A stretch of DNA of 14,058 bases from Cylindrotheca closterium (Eukaryota > Bacillariophyta > Bacillariophyceae > Bacillariales > Bacillariaceae). Positions 8,586 through 14,058 of the stretch are shown piece after piece. The stretch lies in NCBI GenBank assembly GCA_933822405.4, contig CAKOGP040001911.1:1-14058 (forward strand), given 5' to 3'. The translations under genes and the position numbers were made by a program. The notes below the pieces were generated by a model that had not been told where the DNA came from, made no database searches, and was given only the letters and a program-made list of their open reading frames with translations. Each line of letters begins with the position of its first letter. Position 1 is the first letter of the stretch.

Positions 8586-9591
8586 CCCTTTTGGATAAGC
8601 GGTTGGTTAGACGCTATCTTCAACTGGTCCACTTGGGTTACGAGGAGTATGACATCCCTTCCCGTCTTACCAAGCTAAATCAGCGCATTGAATCCAAAGA
8701 GCGACAGATGTCACTCCCGCTGGCACGCAAATATAACTGCCTTCACCGGCAGATGTATATGGTACGGCGGCTTGCTGAAGGCAATTGTCGCACTACCTCA
8801 TCTGGCAAGGTTCCTTGGTCTCCAAAATTGCAGGGCTTCTGGGATCGATTGAGTCTCTGGAAGCTACTCCTTAAAGGCCGCAAGCGATGCCGTGTGAGCT
8901 CACGAAAGGTCCGGCGCCTGATGAAGAAGACAAGGCTGCGCGACGCGTGGAAGAAGACAACTGATGAATTGGACGAAGCCTTGTCAGCTGAACGCCGGGC
9001 TTATAAGCAAGCCAAACATCAGGCAACCCAATTGAGACGGGACTTTTTTACAGCTCAGACAAAGGATGCAAAGAAGAAGAAATGGAAGTCCCAGAAGGCC
9101 CACAATAGATTCCTTCGGTTACGACGATTGAAGCAATGAGAGGAGGCAAGACGCCGTCGTCGCACCCAACAAAAGGGATCTACCGGGGGTTTACGGGCTA
9201 GTCAGATTGAAGAAAAGTTATCAGATGGCACTACGCGGCTGCGTACTATCACTGATCGTGCTCTGGTTGAAGAAGGTTGTATGCAAGAGAATGCGGCACG
9301 GTACGACCAGACGTGTGCTCCATATACGACTCCACCTATGGGGGAACCCTTGTATACAGCATTCACCGGCGCTGAGGCTGAATCTAATTCCATTGCCCTA
9401 TTGGAATGCCGCTACTCTCTGCCCGACCTTCTCGACTCGGCCACTACGGCCTTTCTTTCCCATGGGCAGATTGGCGCTCCCACTCTGTTGGTGGGGATTT
9501 GGAAAGGTAGACCAAGAAAATCGGTCTGCTGTATCTTTTCCAGAGAAAGAAACAAGACAAATAAGCTGTACAACATGGAGGAAATGCAAGC
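8586..9591 (+). pseudogene. LINE linker between endonuclease and RT, frameshifted and with a nonsense codon
   Basis: Continues the LINE in a different frame from the endonuclease; a single-base frameshift near 8550-8560, just after LGNFKP, reconnects them. The segment has a KRLVRRY-type start, a GKVPWSP motif followed by LSLWKLLLKGRKR, and a long basic, probably helical stretch ending KDAKKKKWKSQ. A TGA at 9137-9139 (probably from CGA) interrupts it. The same frame then runs on through EEARRRRTQQKG and NAARYDQT to PPMGEPL. Another frame near 9495-9520 gives GFGKVDQEN, resembling the W-K-V-K-E-K-T start of RT in such elements, which would imply a further frameshift. Native LINE sequence ends at about 9591 at the latest; the frame continues accidentally to 9670. 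Confidence 0.65.
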
Positions 9592-10239
9592 ATTGGGGTT
9601 GTCCTTCACGAGGTCAACCGTCAATAGGGTGGTAGAATTCGAGCGGGTTGTTGCCTCCAGACCTTCCTGAGCGTGCTCAGGTGCAGTCCTTGTCGATTTC
9701 AAAGCCGTCTCTTGTGATTTTGCTTCATTCGAGCCCATGGTTGTTGGCCACTTCTGATGGGCAGCGCAGACATCATAAAATAGGATTGTTGTTGTGTGTA
9801 AATAGTTGAAAATTTTGTTCTGGGTCCGACCTTGTTTTGTGGACCATCCAATTGAGAATCTGTCCAAAGAATGATCAATGGTTGGTGGAAACGCCGTTGT
9901 CAAAGCATGCCAAACAATTTCAACAAATTCCATGGGGTCATTGCTTGGATTGAGTTTCTTGGGAGAGGCAACAAGCGGCTGTCCTTTCAGTGCGCCATCC
10001 TCGGCGATTTTGGAAGGAGGGGGTTGCTTGTGTCCGCTCTTGGGAGGTATCAAAGCATGCCAAACGGTTTCAAACAGTTCCATGGGGTCATCGCTTGGAT
10101 CATCCTTTACCAAGTCAACCGTCAGTTGGGTGGTCGAATTTGAACGGGTTTTTTCCTCCAGGCCTCCCTGACCTTGATCAGTTGCAGCCTTTGTCAAGTT
10201 CAGAGCCATCTCATCTGATTGATCATCATCAGAGCCCAT
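9412..10239 (-). pseudogene. Unrecognised repeat-containing ORF, C-terminus replaced by LINE sequence
   Basis: Not a family I recognise. The ATG is at 10237-10239; a TTG lies five codons upstream in the same frame. The first roughly 216 codons (10239 to 9592) are native; the rest reads antisense through the LINE to a stop at 9412. The native part is acidic, Ser/Thr/Asp-rich, without a signal peptide or clear membrane segment. It is built of duplicated blocks: MGS...TRSNSTTxLTVDLVKD at residues 1-45 and again at 168-213, and DPME(L/F)xExVWHAL at 51-63 and 101-113. The second N-terminal block has its own ATG (9736-9738), so an old gene start may have been tandemly duplicated before the LINE cut it. 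It could be a fragment of another mobile element or a decayed host gene; I cannot tell. Confidence 0.4.
9592..10239 (-). repeat. Two nested diverged direct duplications
   Basis: First pair: 10093-10239 and 9592-9738, about 147 bp each, both ending at an ATG in the context GAGCCCATGGTTG. Second pair, nested between them: 10051-10104 and 9901-9954, sharing CAAAGCATGCCAAAC and CCATGGGGTCAT. The copies differ at many sites, so this is an old duplication. Similarity stops at 9592, which marks the LINE boundary. Confidence 0.82.
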
Positions 10240-10377
10240 GGTTGAAGTCCTCAATCAAGCACTTTTAACAGCAAAACCGGTGTCGCTACACGGTCATTGC
10301 GTAGATAAAGTACTAGAGAAGATGACTTTTTGTTTTTGCAAAATGCGTGATTTTTGTTTTTTGATTTTTGAAACTGA
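10240..10377. other. Short non-coding spacer, T-rich
   Basis: Between the ATG of the minus-strand ORF and the open start of the copia fragment. It has T-rich runs (10326-10371) with stops in the copia frame. No LTR, primer-binding site or target duplication is recognisable. The break that removed the 5' half of the copia element lies in or near this interval. Confidence 0.5.
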
Positions 10378-11697
10378 ATTTTATACGTTGCACCAACTGA
10401 CGGACTATACGAGGTTTACGAACGTCAAGATACTGATATGGATTGGTTTGGCTGTAATATGGCCGACTTATTCTGTCCAGATTCTTACTTTGACAACCCT
10501 CCAATCCCGGCAGCATTCGAAGTCAATCAGTCACATAGGCGACCGAGTGTTCTATTTGCTCCTGAAGCTCCTATTGATTTTGACATTGAAACGGGGCCAT
10601 TGCTTGCCAAAGATGATTTTCAAGATCTTGCACCTGGTTTTCCAAAGGATATACTTACTCTTAAAGTACCTCCTACACCAAGGCGCAATCCAAGACGGAA
10701 GACTCGTTATAGTAATGGTAATCGCAATGGGGAGAGAACTGATAATGGCCCTCCCCCACGAACCAAGCAAGCACATGAACCTCTGCCACCAACTACTACG
10801 GAGTATAAGAACCCAAGCTCAGCAGTGAAGTCTCGTGAACGCAACTGGGAGCGACTACGTCAATATTTTGCGTGGTTACCTAAGCATTCTTTTCACTGTA
10901 CTACTACTGATCTAGCTAGACCTCCCACGAACGCCCACCATGAACACAAATATCATCCTCTGTCTCCACTTCCAGAGCCGATCAGTTGCATGGTCGTCTT
11001 GGTAGGCATCGTCAAGCATGATTGTCACAACATGACCAACATATTTCTGTTTCTTGAAACAAACAACGTCTTGTTGCCTTCTGACATCTGCTCTGCTCTA
11101 CCACCTACCAGACTACACAAACGTCTTGTTCTACCTGATGGGGAGGAGTTAGCGCTCCCTACAATAACCAAGTCAATTGATCTATCTGATGGGGAGGAGT
11201 TGATACCCCCTACAAAAATCAAATCTATTGACCATAAGTCCCTCAAGACCATTGTTCATTCTAGTGATGTTGAATCAGATATAGAAGACGTTCTTTTAGA
11301 AGAAAAGGACCTCATTGGACGGACTTTCCTTCTTTCACCAGATGATGAAGGTTATGTTCAATGTGCTAAGATTGTTGAGCTTAATTACAAGCACAATCGC
11401 AACACAGACATTCAGCCTGCACGCATTGAACTATGCTTGAACATTGATAAAGGCAAATATGAACATGTTATGGCTTATCATGAGATCCACAAGTGGTCAG
11501 AAACTGACAAGGACAACCCCATAGATACGAAGCTGAAGCAAGTTGTATACCACCATCACTACATTCGACTTGAACAGCCTTCTTATTACCTGGGTCTGAC
11601 TTACAGTATGACCATTGGATGGAAACATGGGGAGAATACCCCAGAACCACTGAACATCACTGGAGCCAATGAATCAGTGACCTACGCTATATACTAA
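10378..11697 (+). pseudogene. Copia polyprotein: linker between integrase and RT
   Basis: Open from just after a TGA at 10375-10377 to a TAA at 11695-11697; the first ATG is at 10438. It encodes the variable polyprotein region after integrase, with no catalytic role known. N-terminal part: DGLYEVYE, MDWFGCNM, LFCPDSYFDN, then a Pro- and Arg-rich stretch. C-terminal part: DLIGRTFLLSPDDEG (about residues 287-301 from the ATG), a KYEHVMAYHEI segment, and GWKHGENTPEPL just before AIY. The GRTFLL to EPL region matches, from memory, the conserved block before RT in diatom copia polyproteins. The frame then shifts by one base near 11693-11698 into the RT segment. A 51-bp tandem repeat lies inside. 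Confidence 0.8.
11131..11232 (+). repeat. 51-bp tandem repeat within copia linker (two copies)
   Basis: 11131-11181 and 11182-11232 are in-frame copies encoding L-(P/S)-DGEEL...P-T-x-x-K-SID. The 17-codon period keeps the frame. The copies are clearly diverged, so the duplication is not recent. Confidence 0.82.
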
Positions 11698-12112
11698 AGG
11701 AAATCATAACCTACCAGAAAATCAAGGTTGTAGACTTCTTCAAAATATAGTGAAGGACAAGAGGAAATTCCTTTGTCCAACCAATCAAGTCAAGCTGAGA
11801 TTGCTACATACTACTACACTAAAGTATATGTACAACTACAAGATCCAGAAGGACCACAATGGTGTCCTTCCACTTGACAAACTCCATGGCAACACCAACT
11901 GGAAGCATGCCACCAAAGTTGAGATGGATCTGCTTGCAACGTACGAGGTCCTTGTGGATATGGGGAGAGGAACCCCAATGCCAAAAGATCACCAAAAGTT
12001 CAGAGTCCAACTTGTCAATGCCCTTAAACATTGTGACAAATACCCAGGCTCATACCGTTCGGTGACCTTACCTACGTACTGCCAAGCAAAACAAAACCCA
12101 GCTGTCTATTGA
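11696..12112 (+). pseudogene. Copia RT N-terminal segment, fused by deletion to the RNase H leader
   Basis: A different frame from the linker, entered near 11696: GNHNLPENQG, KDKRKF, a YNYKIQKDHN-type segment, LHGNTNWKHATKVEMDLLATYEV and KFRVQLVNALKH. These match the N-terminal entry into copia RT (the N-T-x-W-x-A-x-x-x-E-M block and the K-I-R-x-x-x-V-x-D-V-K-H block). Immediately after, at about 12040-12058, the sequence jumps to SVTLPTY, which in related elements lies at the start of RNase H. No YVDD catalytic box and no RT palm are present. The frame ends at a stop at 12110-12112 after a second frameshift. Non-functional. Confidence 0.75.
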
Positions 12113-12561
12113 CAGACCAATCGGTTGTGGGTATAATCCATCATATGTTGAATGGAACACCAATCGATTTCTTCTCTAGGGAGCAGTCAACTGTTGAGAC
12201 TGCTACTTATGGTTCTGAGTTTGTAGCCACTCAAACCTGTGTCAAACAGATCATGGATCTTCAACAGACCTTGAGGTACCTTGGTGTGCCAATCAAAGGT
12301 CAAAGCTACATATTCGGTGACAATGAATGTGTTGTGAACAGTTCTTCCCGACGTGAAGCAAAGCTACACAAGAGGCATGTTGCATTGTCGTTCCACCGTG
12401 TGAGAGAAGCAGTAGCATCTAACATGCTATCATTTATCTACATTGACGGTGTTCTCAACCCCGCTGATATTCTCAGCAAGCATTGGGGCCATCAGCAAAT
12501 CTGGCCACTATTACGAACTCTAATGTTCTGGTCTGGTGATACTGCTGATCAAGAGGAATAG
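12061..12561 (+). pseudogene. Copia RNase H domain and polyprotein C-terminus
   Basis: Frame open from 12037 to a TAG at 12559-12561; recognisable content from CLLTDQSVVGI onward. RNase H would degrade the RNA of the RNA:DNA hybrid during reverse transcription. Visible motifs: STVETATYGSE (catalytic Glu), FGDNECVVNSS (catalytic Asp), LHKRHVALSFHRVREA, NPADILSKHWG (last Asp), then the C-terminal WPLL...FWSGDT tail. The first catalytic Asp, expected in a Y-V-D-A-N context, falls in the frameshifted part, where TYCQA is read instead, so it appears lost. This is the best-preserved domain of the element. A frameshift near 12085-12100 separates it from its own leader. Confidence 0.85.
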
Positions 12562-12583
12562 GTCCTCTCACTTTGCCCCATTT

Positions 12584-12589
12584 GGGGAG
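12584..12589 (+). promoter_or_regulatory. Polypurine tract next to 3' LTR
   Basis: GGGGAG directly abuts the LTR start TGACAG at 12590, where a plus-strand primer is expected. The tract is short, and it is embedded in a CCCCATTTGGGG palindrome (12576-12587). Confidence 0.55.
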
Positions 12590-12648
12590 TGACAGAATTC
12601 TAATAGGAACGGGACTCGTGACTCGACCTATAGGATTACCAGGTTGAA

Positions 12649-12695
12649 GTGTAGCCTGTGCCTCGCACGCGTTGCACGTGCATGAACCGCTACAC
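12649..12695. other. Stem-loop in LTR
   Basis: GTGTAGC (12649-12655) pairs with GCTACAC (12689-12695), and inside it GCACG (12665-12669) pairs with CGTGC (12677-12681). It may be a structured RNA element or terminator-like signal of the element; function unknown. Confidence 0.6.
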
Positions 12696-12761
12696 ACCAT
12701 TGATTTAGCAAGGAGAATGCTGAGTCATCAGCGTTCTGCGATAATTCTAGAGATTTGTGTG

Positions 12762-12786
12762 GAAAAGTGATGAACGATCGCTTTTC
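12762..12786. other. Stem-loop in LTR
   Basis: GAAAAGTGAT (12762-12771) and ATCGCTTTTC (12777-12786) form a 10-bp stem with one mismatch around a 5-base loop. Role unknown. Confidence 0.6.
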
Positions 12787-12886
12787 TCACTGCACGTTGT
12801 TTTACCTGAATTGATCTCTATCATCTCGTAGAATAGCATTCGCACTATAGGCTTTACATCTATTCATCTATCTTCATTTATTTCTG

Positions 12887-13378
12887 TCACGGATCAGCTG
12901 GGATGGCAGTCGCGACACAAATAGTATAGCTCAAAGGGCAACCGTGGACTCCTTTGAAGTTTGTAAGGGATTCTTCAATGGTACGGAACGTTTTGTTCCA
13001 GTCCTTGCGGGTGATTTCGATATCAAGGGAGCTTGGTTCGGTCCATTGCGCTTCATGATCTCTGTAGATCTCAAGTTCGTCAGTTAGGACAGGGAGGCCA
13101 ATGGTCGGAATAGCTGGATCGCAAGAGGTGCGGTCACGGTGTTTTAGGAGCCATGCGACATCAGTGATGTCTTGCTGCACTTGGAACGGGATCGCGTGGC
13201 CATTCCCACCGCCTCCTGGGTGTCGAAGGGTCTTGACAAGTTTGCTGACAGTGTCAGGCTTGATCTTGGTCAGAGTTGCGGTACTGTTGATATTGTGATT
13301 GTCCACAATAGTGTCGGCAACGGCTTGAGTCAGGCCGATTCGGACAAAGAGTTGGCGCAGGATTGCTGGTTTGGTCAT
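12887..13378 (-). pseudogene. Copia Gag N-terminal region, truncated by LTR insertion
   Basis: The ATG at 13376-13378 starts MTKPAILRQLF; an in-frame GTG lies 24 codons upstream. The remaining product is about 163 residues. It shows the plan of diatom copia Gag N-termini: a small helical domain (GLTQAVADTIVDNHNI, then KLVKTLRHPGGG), then a helix-rich stretch (VAWLLKHRDRTS), a DWNKT...IEESLTNFKGV segment and the conserved PLSY. Gag would package element RNA in cytoplasmic particles; zinc knuckle and protease should follow but are cut off. The frame runs into the neighbouring LTR, whose first three minus-strand bases (TGA, 12887-12889) supply the stop. So the plus-strand copia element inserted into this Gag. 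I recognise the family from general pattern, without a search. Confidence 0.7.
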
Positions 13379-14058
13379 GGTTGAATCGGATATGCGGGTT
13401 GGAACTGTTGTTGTTGAGTTTCGTGTTGAAAATGAATTTTCTGTCACCACAGATGAATTTTGTGTGGGTTTTGGCGAATGATATGAACGTTTGTTTGGCT
13501 TGCGCGCAAGTCGGCGTATATAATAACGGATTTATTTTAAACGGTCCTGTGGGCGTTTTGGCGGATTGAGATCGCTGATATATATAAATAAATCGCAGAT
13601 CTTTCTCCCTCCAAACGAGCTGCGTATCGACGCATAGTGCTAGATCTTCGGATCCAGGCGCTTCGGCTCTCCCTCCAACCTTTGAAAGCGTCCCCTCAAG
13701 GTTGGATATTGTCTGATCTTACACTTCATAGAATGAAATGTATCTTATGCGCACCTATTGTATGATAGTTGATCATAACAAGGTGTAATTCAGCAATAGG
13801 TATCCTGACGTTGACATGTCGATCAACAGGTCTTTTAAAGTCTCCCACAGACTTGGACATTTGCCATTGCAGGCAGGTCAGCTGGTGTTGCTATCGAGCA
13901 GTACAGCAGCGCTGGGTCTGATAAACTGAGCTAATGTGCCCGTTATTGAACGATAACAGAGCGATAAAGGGGTTTGACTAGTTACAGTGTTGTAAAAGGG
14001 AGATAATCAAAATTATAAGCTATTGGTTGGCGATAGCCATTCATTCTAGTCCATCGAG
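13379..14058. other. Non-coding region, possible leader or LTR of the minus-strand copia element
   Basis: No convincing gene. It lies upstream of Gag on the minus strand, where the 5' LTR and leader of that element should be. TATA-like stretches occur at 13515-13526 and 13577-13592, an 11-bp direct repeat (TCTCCCTCCAA) at 13604-13614 and 13668-13678, and an inverted repeat at 13675-13705. I could not fix LTR ends or a primer-binding site. To the right of about 13750 I see nothing specific. Confidence 0.4.
13675..13705. other. Inverted repeat (hairpin)
   Basis: CCAACCTT (13675-13682) and AAGGTTGG (13698-13705) are perfect 8-bp arms around 15 bases, with GA/TC pairing extending the stem inward past one bulged base. 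It lies in the presumed leader or LTR of the minus-strand Gag element. Confidence 0.7.

Larger units (their letters stand above)
6230..9591 (+). mobile_element. Degenerate non-LTR retrotransposon (LINE), endonuclease part only
   Basis: Starts abruptly at the end of the satellite and ends abruptly at or shortly before 9591, where the minus-strand repeat ORF begins. In order it carries a Ser/Thr/Pro-rich N-terminal region, an AP-endonuclease-like domain in two tandem copies, a basic linker with the GKVPWSP...LW block, and an NAARYDQT...PPMGEPL segment that in related diatom elements lies just before reverse transcriptase. RT itself is missing. Two nonsense codons and at least two frameshifts make it inactive. 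No poly(A) tail or target-site duplication is visible. Confidence 0.72.
10378..12889 (+). mobile_element. Ty1/copia retrotransposon, 3' half only
   Basis: Order: post-integrase linker, start of RT, RNase H, polypurine stretch, 3' LTR. This is the 3' half of a copia element of diatom type. Gag, protease, integrase core, the 5' LTR and the RT catalytic core are absent. Two frameshifts interrupt what remains, so the element is dead. The right edge sits inside a copia Gag on the other strand. The 5 bp after the LTR (CGGAT, 12890-12894) would be the target duplication, but its partner is lost with the left end. Confidence 0.85.
12590..12889 (+). repeat. Copia 3' LTR, 300 bp
   Basis: Starts TGACAG and ends CTGTCA: a perfect 6-bp terminal inverted repeat with the TG...CA ends of LTRs, exactly 300 bp long, 28 bp after the polyprotein stop. 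The right edge coincides with the point where Gag homology on the other strand breaks. It contains two hairpins (12649-12695 and 12762-12786). The 5' LTR is not in the window, so the ends rest on terminal repeats and context, not on comparison of two LTRs. Confidence 0.8.

Noticed and set aside
10238..10828. Plus-strand open frame of 196 codons overlapping the start of the copia linker
   Set aside because: It is in a different frame from the linker motifs; its second half is a shadow and its first half is T-rich non-coding sequence.
13621..13680. Possible tRNA-like fold near TGCGTATCGACGCA
   Set aside because: A short hairpin is present, but no full cloverleaf, anticodon stem or T-loop consensus could be placed.
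13911..13927. GGGTCTGATAAACTG resembles GGGTCTAATAAACTG near 1342, at the satellite unit edge
   Set aside because: Similarity is limited to about 15 bases and does not extend on either side.

Overview
The window looks like transposon-rich, gene-poor nuclear DNA of a eukaryotic alga, most probably a diatom. I infer this from protein features remembered from diatom retrotransposons: a Ty1/copia polyprotein with an LDSHAN-type protease motif, a GRTFLL linker and an RNase H ending in NPADILSKHWG; a copia Gag with a PLSY motif; and a LINE with an AP-endonuclease-like domain followed by a GKVPWSP...LW block. No search was run, so species is undetermined. I see no intact host gene, rRNA, tRNA or CRISPR array.

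Layout. 1-818: gene-free flank with a 163-bp tandem duplication. 819-6229: a satellite-like array. Three head-to-tail units of exactly 1376 bp (2097-6224) are almost identical. They are preceded by a fourth, older unit (819-2096) whose first half is inverted. Each unit has a module A (about 659 bp, carrying a relic copia aspartic protease) and a module B (about 717 bp, carrying an AT-rich minisatellite). 6230 to about 9591: a broken LINE on the plus strand. Its endonuclease region is tandemly duplicated in frame (936-bp period), and it has two nonsense codons, at least two frameshifts and essentially no reverse transcriptase. About 9592-10239: an unrecognised minus-strand reading frame built from internal repeats and cut off by the LINE. 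10378-12889: the 3' half of a copia element on the plus strand. It keeps the post-integrase linker, the start of RT, RNase H, a polypurine stretch and a 300-bp LTR; the RT catalytic core is deleted and the 5' half is missing. 12890-13378: the N-terminal part of a copia Gag on the minus strand, cut exactly at the LTR edge, as expected for a nested insertion. 13379-14058: non-coding DNA that may be the leader or LTR of that second copia element.

The parts do not form a working system. They record successive events: insertion, nested insertion, internal duplication, deletion, inversion, and recent amplification of a retrotransposon-derived sequence into a satellite. The most notable points are the protease relic inside a near-identical satellite, the roughly 540-bp inverted repeat that could fold into a long hairpin RNA, repeated use of one breakpoint (TTTAAACA), and the in-frame endonuclease duplication.
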